A stretch of DNA of 64,000 nt from JANWYT01 sp034437555 (GTDB lineage Bacteria; Chloroflexota; Anaerolineae; Aggregatilineales; Phototrophicaceae): positions 24,824-88,823 of the forward strand of contig DAOTTQ010000060.1 of NCBI GenBank assembly GCA_034437555.1, written 5' to 3'. The first letter of the stretch is position 1. Each line of letters starts with the position of its first letter. Under the pieces are notes generated by a model. The model worked only from the letters and a program-made list of their open reading frames with translations, searched no databases and was not told the DNA's origin. Below, piece after piece: positions 52,476 to 60,478 of the stretch. A program made the position numbers and the translations under genes.

Positions 52476-52481
52476 TATAAT
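52476..52481 (+). promoter_or_regulatory. -10 box upstream of the GlcG/HbpS-like gene
   Basis: TATAAT lies 56 bp before the ATG at 52538, in the region divergent from the MFS gene. The preceding TTGGT gives no standard -35 spacing. Confidence 0.4.
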
Positions 52482-52537
52482 GAAAGAGATGTATCATTCT
52501 TATAGTCAATAGACTAACCACGGATAAAGAGAACCCC

Positions 52538-52954
52538 ATGATTACAAAAAAACAAATTAGCTTAAAAGAAGCCCAACAACTCATTTATAGTGTGCAATCA
52601 CAACTTGAAATTGAACAAAAGGGAGCTGCCATTGCCATTGTTGACGAACACGGCGAATTGATTGCTTTTGCCCGTACAGATACTTGTCCACTGCCTTCTG
52701 TTACCATTGCTATCAATAAAGCCTACACTGCCTCTCGTGAACGTAAGTCCAGCAGAGAACTCGGTGACGCTTCACGAACCTATGGCTTTCCGTTAACCAA
52801 CTTTGGCGAATTACGCTATGTCGGCTGGGGCGGTGGGTTTCCTATTTGGCATGATGGCACAATCATCGGTGCTATTGGCGTAAGTGGCTTGCCAGAAGAA
52901 GAAGACATGGCACTTGCGACCCAAGCCATTAACGAACTAAAATTTGAGCAATAA
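52538..52954 (+). CDS. GlcG/HbpS family protein (DUF336)
   Basis: The 138-residue protein has the family order: ISLKEAQQLIYSVQSQLEIEQKG, AIAIVDEHGELIAFARTD, VTIAINKAYTASRERKSSREL, and the Gly-rich end GGGFPIWHDGTIIGAIGVSGLPEEEDMALA. Relatives include GlcG of glycolate loci and HbpS, a haem-binding regulator of a two-component system in Streptomyces. It has no signal peptide. It sits before a response regulator and kinase, which makes a sensory link worth considering, but a palindrome separates it from them. Confidence 0.85.
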   Translation: MITKKQISLKEAQQLIYSVQSQLEIEQKGAAIAIVDEHGELIAFARTDTCPLPSVTIAINKAYTASRERKSSRELGDASRTYGFPLTNFGELRYVGWGGGFPIWHDGTIIGAIGVSGLPEEEDMALATQAINELKFEQ

Positions 52955-52971
52955 GCTAACACAGTGTTAGC
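52955..52971. promoter_or_regulatory. Perfect palindrome upstream of the response-regulator operon
   Basis: GCTAACAC-A-GTGTTAGC has two 8-bp arms around one central base, starting right at the stop of the GlcG-like gene and 52 bp before the response-regulator start. No T-run follows, so an operator for a dimeric regulator fits better than a terminator. Confidence 0.45.
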
Positions 52972-53022
52972 CTATAGAAATGTCAATTTTCACAGATAAC
53001 GGCTTTTAAGGACAAGTGACGC

Positions 53023-53742
53023 ATGAAACTCAGTATTTTGATTGTGGATGATGAAAAAACCATCCGCGAAGTGATTAAGCGTTACCTTGATATTGAAGGC
53101 TTTAATGTGCTCGAAGCAGAAAGTGGACTTCAGGCAATTAATTTACTGCTACACCAAAAAGTTGACCTTGTGGTGTTAGACATTATGCTTCCTGAACTAG
53201 ACGGGTATGGAGTTGCGCGACGACTGCGCGACCCCAACGAAAACGCCGACATGACGTTAAACAGCGATGTTCCCATTATCTTTTTAACGGCACGCAAAGA
53301 AGAACATGACCGCTTGCATGGCTTTGAACTTGGGGGCGATGATTACTTAGTAAAACCGTTTAGTACCCGCGAGCTGGTTGCCAGAGTAAAAGCGGTCATT
53401 AGGCGCAGTAACCCCAACATTGACGAAACCGAAGCACCCATTACCCTTAACACGCTCTCATTAGACCCCAGAAGTCGAACTGTTGTACAAAATGGCAAAA
53501 ACGTTAGCTTAACCGCAAAAGAATTTGATTTACTGTGGTTTTTGGCACGTCATCCGCGCCAAGTATTTAGCCGAACTCAACTGCTAGATAATGTGTGGGG
53601 CTATGATTTCTTTGGTGATGATAGTACGGTAACCGTTCATGTAAGGCGATTGCGTGAGAAAATAGAACCCGACGCAACCAAACCCACCTATATACAAACT
53701 GTTTGGGGAATTGGCTATAAGCTAGATACGCCAGAAACCTAA
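53023..53742 (+). CDS. OmpR/PhoB-family response regulator
   Basis: Residues 1-125 form the receiver with acidic pair in LIVDDEKTIR, phospho-acceptor Asp53 (LVVLDIMLPELDG), Thr switch in FLTARKEE and Lys in LVKPFSTREL. Residues about 140-237 are the winged-helix DNA-binding domain (LTAKEFDLLWFLARHPRQVFSRTQLLDNVWGYDFFGDDSTVTVHVRRLREKIE). It is a transcription factor activated by phosphorylation. It is followed within 20 bp by the phosphatase-like gene and then by a histidine kinase, its likely partner. The GTG-like region upstream holds a palindrome that may be its own operator (inference). Confidence 0.93.
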   Translation: MKLSILIVDDEKTIREVIKRYLDIEGFNVLEAESGLQAINLLLHQKVDLVVLDIMLPELDGYGVARRLRDPNENADMTLNSDVPIIFLTARKEEHDRLHGFELGGDDYLVKPFSTRELVARVKAVIRRSNPNIDETEAPITLNTLSLDPRSRTVVQNGKNVSLTAKEFDLLWFLARHPRQVFSRTQLLDNVWGYDFFGDDSTVTVHVRRLREKIEPDATKPTYIQTVWGIGYKLDTPET

Positions 53743-53762
53743 CGCCAAAAAGGATGTTCACT

Positions 53763-54635
53763 ATGAAGCGAGTGCTATTTGCGGTTGGGATGTTATTAAG
53801 CGGTTGGCGATGGTTGCTTACACGCCACAAACGCAATACCCCACCCCAACCTAAAAGCCTCATCACAGAACCGGATGACCAAAACCGCTTTTTGCCCTTT
53901 GAGAGCATTGCAAATTTACGTGATATTGGTGGCTATAAAACGGTTGAGGGCAAAACAGTAAAGTGGAAGCAGGTTTACCGTGGTGCATCACTGGCGTATG
54001 TAAATGAAGATGAGCAAGAGCAATTAAATGTCCTTAATTTACAAGTGGTTTGTGATTTGCGCCGTCACGATGAAATTTCACACGCTCCCGACAATGTGCC
54101 AGAGGGAGCGCGTTATCTCAATATCCCGTCTATGGACAGCATTAACAAAATAGGGCAAATTAGAAATTTGCTCTTTAAGCCTCGATATATTGAGCAAATG
54201 ATGGGTGAGATTTATATTGAAGCTATCCTAGAAAACAATCCGGAAATGTTTGGTATTGTGTATCGCCAAATTATTGAAGGCAATTTACCTCTGCTGATAC
54301 ACTGTACCGCAGGCAAGGATAGAACAGGTTTAGCGATTGCCTTACTTTTGCGTGTGTTAGGTGTAAATGAAGAAACGGTACTAAACGATTATTCGCTGTC
54401 CAACCATTACTACGACTACTTTAAGCGAATATCAGGACGATTGGTAAAGCGACTTCAACAGGTGGGGTTTTCAGAAGATGATGTGTCTCCCCTACTGATG
54501 GCAGATAAGCGCAATCTAAAAATGGCGATAGAACACATTGAACACAAGTATGGCTCAATAGAAGCGTATTTATCGCAACGGGCAAACATTAGCACCCAAG
54601 ATATTGAACTACTCAAAGCTCGTTTACTAGAATAA
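53763..54635 (+). CDS. Tyrosine-protein-phosphatase-like protein
   Basis: The P-loop HCTAGKDRTG (nucleophile Cys at about 181) is the CX5R site of the bacterial tyrosine/dual-specificity phosphatase group (Y_phosphatase3 type), and the N-terminal FLPFESIANLRDIGGYKTVEGKTVKWKQVYRGASL matches the same family. A short hydrophobic N-terminus may anchor it in the membrane. The ATG at 53763 is preferred because AAAAGG ends 9 bp upstream, whereas the ATG at 53754 abuts it. It lies between a response regulator and its histidine kinase on one transcript. The substrate (phosphotyrosine, phosphoinositide or other) is unknown. Confidence 0.88.
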   Translation: MKRVLFAVGMLLSGWRWLLTRHKRNTPPQPKSLITEPDDQNRFLPFESIANLRDIGGYKTVEGKTVKWKQVYRGASLAYVNEDEQEQLNVLNLQVVCDLRRHDEISHAPDNVPEGARYLNIPSMDSINKIGQIRNLLFKPRYIEQMMGEIYIEAILENNPEMFGIVYRQIIEGNLPLLIHCTAGKDRTGLAIALLLRVLGVNEETVLNDYSLSNHYYDYFKRISGRLVKRLQQVGFSEDDVSPLLMADKRNLKMAIEHIEHKYGSIEAYLSQRANISTQDIELLKARLLE

Positions 54636-54644
54636 GCGAGACAC

Positions 54645-55886
54645 ATGGTGAAACTTTCTACCCCCCCTACTGGCTTAATGATATTTATCATCATCTTGAG
54701 TATTTCACTAGGAAGTACACTGCTCTTTAGCCAAGTTGCGCTCCTATGGCAAGGAACAGTGATTGAACAACTAGCAATAAGCATGTCCGGAACAGGCATC
54801 CTCACTACTGTCATCTCTTATGTGCTGTATAGAACGCATACCTTAAGCAGGCTAGGAAGCATTCAATGGGCATTTGGAACAATGATTGCTTTTACAGTCG
54901 GTTTAGTTATGGTCAACCTGTGGATCATCTCACAACGGATGTTCTTTAGCACAGTTTACTTGTCTATGATGTTAAGTGTTCTTGTGTTTGCCACACTAAC
55001 AGCACTTACGTTTGGCTACTTTATTGCAAAAGCAATGACCGACCGCCTAAAAGAGCTATCTACTGGGGCTAATGAACTGTCCAAAGGAAACCTACAGCAT
55101 CAACTTGCAGTGAATGGCAATGACGAGATTGCAAAACTTACAGAACACTTTAACCACATGGCAAAAGAGTTGGCGACTGTTGATGAGGAAAAACAAAAGT
55201 TAGAACAAGCTCGACGTGACCTTATTGCATGGGTAAGCCATGATTTACGCACACCCCTAACAACTATGCGTGTGATGCTAGAAGCACTAACAGACGGCAT
55301 CATCAGCGACGAAAAAACACAAAAACGCTATCTCAACACCAGTTTGGGCGAGATAGAACATCTTAGCCACCTCATTGATGATTTATTTGAGCTAGTACAG
55401 CTAGATGTAAAAGGGATTTCGCTTGATATTACCCCAACGTCCCTAAGAGACCTCATCTCAGACACGGTGAGTGCCTTCCACGCAAAAGCAGAGAATAAAG
55501 CTCAACGCATTAGCGCAAATTTACGTCATACACAGGAAACCATACGCCTTGCCCCCGATAAAATTCAGCGTGTCCTGTCTAACTTGCTAGACAATGCCAT
55601 TAAATACAGCCCACCTGAAGCTGAAATAAATATCAGCACAACATCAGAAAATGGCTATGTAAGCGTGTGTATTCGCAATTACGGTGTAAGCCTAAGCAAA
55701 GAAAGCACACACAAAGTATTTGATAGCTTCTATAGAGGCGAAACATCACGGATGACCCAAAACGGAGAAAGAGGTGTTGGGCTAGGATTAGCTATTGCTA
55801 AGGGCTTTGTAGAGGCACACCAAGGCGTGATTTGGGCAGAAAGTGATAATCAATCTACATCATTTGTGTTCACCCTCCCCTGCTAG
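54645..55886 (+). CDS. Membrane sensor histidine kinase with HAMP domain
   Basis: The 413-residue protein has about four N-terminal membrane segments with little outside loop (to about residue 130), so it probably senses the membrane or a membrane partner. A HAMP linker (DRLKELSTGANELSKGNLQHQL) leads to HisKA with His199 (AWVSHDLRTPLTTM) and a HATPase (NLLDNAIKYSPPEAE, GVGLGLAIAKGFVEAH). The G1 box reads CIRNYGVSLSKES instead of the usual DxGxG, so nucleotide binding may be altered. It is the third gene of the operon with the OmpR-like regulator and the phosphatase. Confidence 0.9.
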   Translation: MVKLSTPPTGLMIFIIILSISLGSTLLFSQVALLWQGTVIEQLAISMSGTGILTTVISYVLYRTHTLSRLGSIQWAFGTMIAFTVGLVMVNLWIISQRMFFSTVYLSMMLSVLVFATLTALTFGYFIAKAMTDRLKELSTGANELSKGNLQHQLAVNGNDEIAKLTEHFNHMAKELATVDEEKQKLEQARRDLIAWVSHDLRTPLTTMRVMLEALTDGIISDEKTQKRYLNTSLGEIEHLSHLIDDLFELVQLDVKGISLDITPTSLRDLISDTVSAFHAKAENKAQRISANLRHTQETIRLAPDKIQRVLSNLLDNAIKYSPPEAEINISTTSENGYVSVCIRNYGVSLSKESTHKVFDSFYRGETSRMTQNGERGVGLGLAIAKGFVEAHQGVIWAESDNQSTSFVFTLPC

Positions 55887-56023
55887 TTACAATCCCTTTC
55901 TTGTGAATATACAAAGAAGAATTGTTTTTGGATACACTAGATACTTTGACCAAGGGGGGACTTCATTCAGTGTATCCATTCCCAATTATCCGTATCTATG
56001 AAAGCCGTGTTTTGGCTTTTTTG
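55887..56023 (+). ncRNA. Structured leader or small RNA upstream of gpmI
   Basis: The gene-free stretch before gpmI holds a perfect 10-bp inverted repeat (TGGATACACT at 55929-55938 with AGTGTATCCA at 55969-55978, 30 nt apart), then an intrinsic terminator at 56001-56023. TTACAA/TATACA at 55887/55908 could be a promoter with a short 15-bp spacer. The order stem, then terminator, then the start of a metabolic gene resembles an attenuator or riboswitch; a free small RNA is also possible. No known riboswitch class was recognised. Confidence 0.4.
56001..56023 (+). terminator. Intrinsic terminator in front of gpmI
   Basis: AAAGCC and GGCTTT form a 6-bp stem around a 7-nt loop followed by TTTTG. 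It lies 60 bp before the gpmI start and 115 bp after the upstream kinase gene. Confidence 0.6.
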
Positions 56024-56082
56024 TTTGTCGATGTAGGCGTATGATAGAGGCTTGGTTTAATGCTCTAATACTAGAGGTTAAT

Positions 56083-57618
56083 ATGTCTAAGAAACCTGTT
56101 ATGCTCATCATCTTGGATGGTTTGGGCATCCGCGAGATGGAAGAAGGCAATGCCGTAAAATTGGCTAATATGCCCCATTACAACCAATGGATGAAAACAC
56201 TAGAACGCTCTATTTTAGATGCTAGTGAAGAAGCTGTTGGTTTGATTGCAGGTCAAATGGGAAATTCAGAGGTGGGTCATCTTAATTTAGGTGCCGGTCG
56301 TGTGGTATATCAAGATATTTCGCGTATAGATGTTGCTGTCCGTGACCGTGAGCTATATACACACCCACAGCTTTTAGAGGCTTTTGCCTATGCTGAACAA
56401 CATAGTTCTAAAGTCCACGTTATCGGCTTGCTAAGTGATGGCGGTGTACATAGTCATGAACGCCATTTGTATGCCCTTTTAGACGTGCTTAAAGGGGTTA
56501 AGATACGCCCAATTTTGCATGTGATTACAGATGGTCGTGACACGCCTACAACAAGCGGTATGGGCTTTGTAGAGCGTTTAGAGGGGCATATATCACAAGA
56601 CCAAAGTGCCATTATTGCTAGTGTTTCTGGTCGTTATTATGCGATGGACAGAGACAATCGCTGGGAGCGTGTTTCACAAGCCTATGATGCGATGGTATGG
56701 CATCAATCACCTACTGTTGCCGAAACTGCTACCGAAGCCGTACGCCAATCCTATGCCGAAAATGTAATGGACGAGTTCATCCACCCTACAATAATTAAAC
56801 AACAAGAAGATGTGCGTATTTCGCCCCATGACGTAGTGATTTTCTTCAACTATCGTTCAGACAGAATGCGTGAGTTAGTAAAAACGCTGATTTACCCAGA
56901 GATTGATGGCTTTACGGGTAATTTTGTGCCAAATATAGACATAGTTACTTTCACATCCTACGACGATACTTACCCCGTAAACGTGCTATTTCGCAAAGAT
57001 TCTTTAGAGTACGTTTTGGCTCAAGTGGTTAGTGAATCGGGTCTAACACAGTACCACAGTGCAGAAACTGAAAAATACCCTCATGTAACTTTCTTTTTTA
57101 ATGGGGGACGCGAGGAAAGTTTTCAGGGTGAAGACCGTCGTATTATTCCCTCACCTAAAGTTGCAACCTATGACCTTCAGCCAGAAATGAGTGCGTATGA
57201 ACTAGCAGAAGCTACTTTAGAACGCCTTCAATCTTATGATGATGGTTTTCTACTCATTAACTTTGCTAACCCTGATATGGTAGGACACACAGGTTCACTT
57301 TCTGCTGCTATTAAAGCTGTGGAGACCGTTGACACTTGTGCGGCTCGTTTGGTAGATGCAGTGTTAGCAAAAGGCGGTGTTGCCCTTGTAACTGCTGACC
57401 ATGGCAATTGTGAGCGTATGGTAGAGCTTTCTACGGGTGAATCTCATACTTACCACACAACCAACCCTGTTTCTTTTTTCGTTATTGGTGAGGGCTATTA
57501 TCAGCTCTGCGCGCGTGGCAAACTCGCTGATGTTGCTCCTACCGTGTTAGACTTATTAGGGCTAGAGAAACCTAAGCAAATGACAGGTGACTCTTTGATA
57601 CTATCTCATCGTCAATAA
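56083..57618 (+). CDS. gpmI: Phosphoglycerate mutase, 2,3-bisphosphoglycerate-independent
   Basis: The enzyme interconverts 3- and 2-phosphoglycerate in glycolysis using two metal ions. The alkaline-phosphatase-fold signatures are present: MLIILDGLGI, the phosphorylated Ser62 in QMGNSEVGHLNLGAGR, LLSDGGVHSH, VITDGRDT, SGRYYAMDRDNRW, NYRSDRMREL, NFANPDMVGHTG and TADHGNCE with HTYHTTNPV. With the ATG at 56083 (AGAGG 6 bp upstream) the protein has 511 residues and the catalytic serine is residue 62, as in characterised enzymes; the longer frame from 56041 adds 14 atypical residues. A terminator-containing leader lies upstream. Confidence 0.95.
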   Translation: MSKKPVMLIILDGLGIREMEEGNAVKLANMPHYNQWMKTLERSILDASEEAVGLIAGQMGNSEVGHLNLGAGRVVYQDISRIDVAVRDRELYTHPQLLEAFAYAEQHSSKVHVIGLLSDGGVHSHERHLYALLDVLKGVKIRPILHVITDGRDTPTTSGMGFVERLEGHISQDQSAIIASVSGRYYAMDRDNRWERVSQAYDAMVWHQSPTVAETATEAVRQSYAENVMDEFIHPTIIKQQEDVRISPHDVVIFFNYRSDRMRELVKTLIYPEIDGFTGNFVPNIDIVTFTSYDDTYPVNVLFRKDSLEYVLAQVVSESGLTQYHSAETEKYPHVTFFFNGGREESFQGEDRRIIPSPKVATYDLQPEMSAYELAEATLERLQSYDDGFLLINFANPDMVGHTGSLSAAIKAVETVDTCAARLVDAVLAKGGVALVTADHGNCERMVELSTGESHTYHTTNPVSFFVIGEGYYQLCARGKLADVAPTVLDLLGLEKPKQMTGDSLILSHRQ

Positions 57619-57637
57619 TGTTTCGTAGGAGGGTACT

Positions 57638-58126
57638 GTGAAGCGCATTCAGCCTAAAGAAGGTCAAGAATCTGTATGGGATTATCCACGCCCACCGCGT
57701 GTTGAAGCTGTTAAAAGCCGCTTGCGTGTTATTTTTAATGGCATCACTTTGGCTGATACAGTCAATGGTTTTCGTGTGCTAGAAACAAGCCATCCTCCTG
57801 CGTACTACCTTCCTCAGGACGATATTCAGATGCAATATCTGGTGCGTGTGCCGCGTCAAACTTTTTGTGAGTTTAAAGGAATGGCAAATTATTGGACGCT
57901 TCGTGTGGGCAATCAAGAAGTACCTGACGTGGCGTGGATGTATGCCTCACCCAATAAAGGCTTTCAGCAAATTGCCAATCATTTGTGCTTTTATGCTAGC
58001 CGTGTAGAGGCGTGTTTTGTTGGTGACGAGCAGGTAACACCCCAAGATGGTGACTTTTATGGCGGATGGATTACGTCTTCTGTGGTGGGTCCTTTTAAGG
58101 GAGGCGTGCGAACTTGGGGTTGGTAG
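57638..58126 (+). CDS. DUF427 family protein
   Basis: This 162-residue protein has the DUF427 pattern: VWDYPRPPRVEAVKSRLRVIFNGITLADTVNGFRVLETSHPPAYYLPQDDI, CEFKGMANYWTLRVG and DVAWMYASP with YDFY-like end FYGGWITSS. The domain is a small beta-rich fold common in bacteria; its activity is not established. The GTG at 57638 is preceded by a strong AGGAGGG site 19 bp after gpmI, so the two genes are probably co-transcribed. Confidence 0.87.
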   Translation: MKRIQPKEGQESVWDYPRPPRVEAVKSRLRVIFNGITLADTVNGFRVLETSHPPAYYLPQDDIQMQYLVRVPRQTFCEFKGMANYWTLRVGNQEVPDVAWMYASPNKGFQQIANHLCFYASRVEACFVGDEQVTPQDGDFYGGWITSSVVGPFKGGVRTWGW

Positions 58127-58168
58127 AAGCTATTTTTAGGTTTTGTTAGGAGACTTTGCCGAAAATGC

Positions 58169-58198
58169 TTGCGTGATTGGGTTAATTCGTGTTATTCT
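58169..58198 (+). promoter_or_regulatory. Candidate promoter in the 340-bp gap before the prim-pol gene
   Basis: TTGCGT (58169-58174) and TATTCT (58193-58198) are spaced by 18 bp. It would give a leader of about 260 nt before the prim-pol start, containing both inverted repeats described below. The rest of the gap shows no coding frame. Confidence 0.4.
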
Positions 58199-58344
58199 AT
58201 TTCAAGTGTTGCTTTCGCAGTTCTATTTTACGGATTTCCTTTCTCTTTTCGCTGTCTGTTATCTAATAGCTCTTTGGTGTTTTCGTTTAAGAGTTTTGCA
58301 GTTTAGTTAACAAACAGAATGGTACTCGGCGTATGGATAAAAAA

Positions 58345-58377
58345 ATGTCCATGTTGCACCCCGTTTAACATGGACAT
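58345..58377. promoter_or_regulatory. 11-bp inverted repeat upstream of the prim-pol gene
   Basis: ATGTCCATGTT and AACATGGACAT are perfect arms around an 11-nt centre (GCACCCCGTTT). The spacing and length suit an operator for a repressor or a replication-protein site. There is no T-run directly after it, so it is not a typical terminator. Confidence 0.5.
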
Positions 58378-58380
58378 CCA

Positions 58381-58408
58381 TTCGTTTGGTCGCCTTTTGG
58401 GCAACGAA
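58381..58408. promoter_or_regulatory. Second inverted repeat upstream of the prim-pol gene
   Basis: TTCGTT and AACGAA enclose a small GCC-TTTT-GGC hairpin. It begins three bases after the first repeat, so the two form a paired structure ending about 60 bp before the coding start. Confidence 0.35.
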
Positions 58409-58466
58409 AAGAGAAACAAAAAAGATTGAAGCAGATTCAGTCACTATTATATCTTAGAGAGGGGGG

Positions 58467-60335
58467 TTGTTACAAGTGATTTTAGTACAGATAATGCGCC
58501 TAAACCAAAATAATCACGCTATTGCTCTCCAAAATATGGGAGAAAAAGAGAGCAATGATTATTTTGGTGCGCTTGGGGAAAGCGCATCGTCTCTGTACAA
58601 GCAAGGTTTTAACGTCTTTCCGCAACCGTTCAAGAGAAAATCGGGGTACTCTTGGCAACCTTTGCAGATTGTAAGACTTTCGAATAAGTCATACCCACAC
58701 TTTACAGACATTATCAGTGGGTATGTTAATTTAGCGGTGATGTGTGGTCGCACAAGCAATAATCTTTTTGTTTTGGACTGCGAATCACCAGAATCTTTGA
58801 ACTATCATATGGAACAGCTACGCGCCCGCAAAATACCGCTTTATGTGTCAAAAACAGCGCGTGGTGGTCATATTTATCTTTTTTGCGCATCAGGTGAAGT
58901 CCATAACATCAAGTCGGGGGTAATTAAAGATATTGAAGTACGTGGGCGTAATCTATACGTACTCGCCCCACCCTCTTTACACCCTTCGGGCGCACCGTAT
59001 GAATGGCTTATTCGCCAGTCGGATAAACCGCCCACTGTGAGCGTACAAGATATTGATTGGTTGATGGATAAAAGAGGCAACTCTGTTCCGCTACAAGCCA
59101 ACGCTCGTGGAAAGCATGGCTCTGTTCCACATTTATCACTTATTTCACCTTACTCGTCGCTTTCTAATACGACCCGTGATTACATTAAAAACGGGCATCT
59201 TATCCCAGAGGGCTACCGCAACAACGCGCTCTTTAGCGCAGCCTGCGATATGGTAGGTAATCACTATACCTATTCAGAAGTTTCTTCGATGCTTTGTACG
59301 CCTGCTCAACTAAGCGGGCTATTGCTTGATGAAATAGAAGCCACTATTCAAAGCGCGTTTAGCCGTCCGCGCGAGCCTGCTCGTAAGATAAACCCGCGCC
59401 TTAAAGAACAACAAAATAACGAAACGACATGGCAGCTAGCGATGGCGTTTGCTTCAAAATACGATTGGTCTTTTTCGTATGGCAATAATTTCCGAGCGTT
59501 GTTTCTTGCCTTAGTAGAACGTTGCCGTTTAGGAAGCAACTCTAAGGGTATTTTTAGGGCGAGTATTCGTGAACTAGCAGAATTAGCACGCATGGGCATT
59601 AACACGGTTCAGCGACTGCTTAAAAAGTTTATAAAACTTAATCTGATTCTTTCTAGCGGTACTGATAAAGTCAGTAGCGCAAACCTTTGGATGTTCACAG
59701 ATGACGTGCTTGCTAAGGCAAAAAAGCTAGTTTTGGCTGATAAAGCCTTCCGTTTGCCCTCCCATTGGCTAGATTTTACGCAAGCGATGAAACAAAGTGA
59801 TGCGTCCGAAAGTGGTGCAATGGGCAGGGGCGCAATGTTCCTTTATCAGTTTATGAAGGCAACTAAACGTGCAATGTTACCTAGTGCGTTGTCTGTTGCT
59901 TCTGGTATGACGCTGAATCAGGTGAACTATGCATTGTCTAAACTTCGTGAGTTGGGACTTGTAACACGCCATATTTTAGGCTGGTATCCTGTTTGCTATT
60001 CGCTAGATGAGTTAACACAGCATGTTTTATACCAACGCCCACGCATTAAAGGGCGCGGTGAACGCCGTAAACAACGGTTTTTGAACGCACGTCAGGCGTT
60101 TGTGTCGCGTGTTATTTATATTGCGCGTCAAGTTTCTGATGGCATAAAGAATCCTTATATGGTAAGACCGAACCTTTTGCGTGTGGATGAGGCAGATGAG
60201 GATATAAAAGCTTTGTTTAGGTCACATCAGGTACAAAAAGAATTGCAAAAAGGGGCTTATTCTACGTTCTTCACAAGGGCGGATGGTTCTTTTGCGCGCG
60301 TTAGTTTTCTTACTCATGACGATTTAGGCGTATAG
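58467..60335 (+). CDS. Bifunctional primase/polymerase (prim-pol) type replication protein
   Basis: Residues about 25-205 resemble the archaeo-eukaryotic primase fold of plasmid and phage prim-pol proteins: FNVFPQPFKRKSGYSWQP, YVNLAVMCGRTSNNLFVLDCESPESL (acidic metal site), YVSKTARGGHIYLFC (conserved His), IEVRGRNLYVLAPPSLHPSGAPYEW. A helical region (IPEGYRNNALFSAACDMVGNHYTYSEVSSML) resembles the PriCT segment after such domains. The rest (about 310-622) contains two winged-helix-like segments (ASIRELARMGINTVQRLLKKF-like and VASGMTLNQVNYALSKLRELG). No helicase domain follows. The start is uncertain (TTG 58467, GTG 58476 or ATG 58494). Such proteins usually belong to mobile elements. Confidence 0.78.
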   Translation: MLQVILVQIMRLNQNNHAIALQNMGEKESNDYFGALGESASSLYKQGFNVFPQPFKRKSGYSWQPLQIVRLSNKSYPHFTDIISGYVNLAVMCGRTSNNLFVLDCESPESLNYHMEQLRARKIPLYVSKTARGGHIYLFCASGEVHNIKSGVIKDIEVRGRNLYVLAPPSLHPSGAPYEWLIRQSDKPPTVSVQDIDWLMDKRGNSVPLQANARGKHGSVPHLSLISPYSSLSNTTRDYIKNGHLIPEGYRNNALFSAACDMVGNHYTYSEVSSMLCTPAQLSGLLLDEIEATIQSAFSRPREPARKINPRLKEQQNNETTWQLAMAFASKYDWSFSYGNNFRALFLALVERCRLGSNSKGIFRASIRELAELARMGINTVQRLLKKFIKLNLILSSGTDKVSSANLWMFTDDVLAKAKKLVLADKAFRLPSHWLDFTQAMKQSDASESGAMGRGAMFLYQFMKATKRAMLPSALSVASGMTLNQVNYALSKLRELGLVTRHILGWYPVCYSLDELTQHVLYQRPRIKGRGERRKQRFLNARQAFVSRVIYIARQVSDGIKNPYMVRPNLLRVDEADEDIKALFRSHQVQKELQKGAYSTFFTRADGSFARVSFLTHDDLGV

Positions 60336-60435
60336 ATTGTCTTATTTTCTCTAAGAAATGTCAGCAAAAACGAATGGTGCTTTTGTGAAGTAATTTTAGG
60401 CTCTTTGGGATGGAGTGGTTTGCTTAAATAAAAAA

Positions 60436-60457
60436 ACGGGTGCATTATTGCACCCGT
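60436..60457. terminator. Bidirectional terminator between prim-pol and BMP genes
   Basis: ACGGGTGCA and TGCACCCGT form a perfect 9-bp stem with a TTAT loop, flanked by A7 and T6. It lies between convergent genes and is one of the strongest terminators in the window. Confidence 0.88.
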
Positions 60458-60478
60458 TTTTTAGCTTATTTGTTCAGA

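Noticed and set aside
58127..58466. tRNA or integrase attachment site next to the prim-pol gene
   Set aside because: No cloverleaf or direct repeat pair flanking 58127-60435 could be found by eye; only inverted repeats are present.
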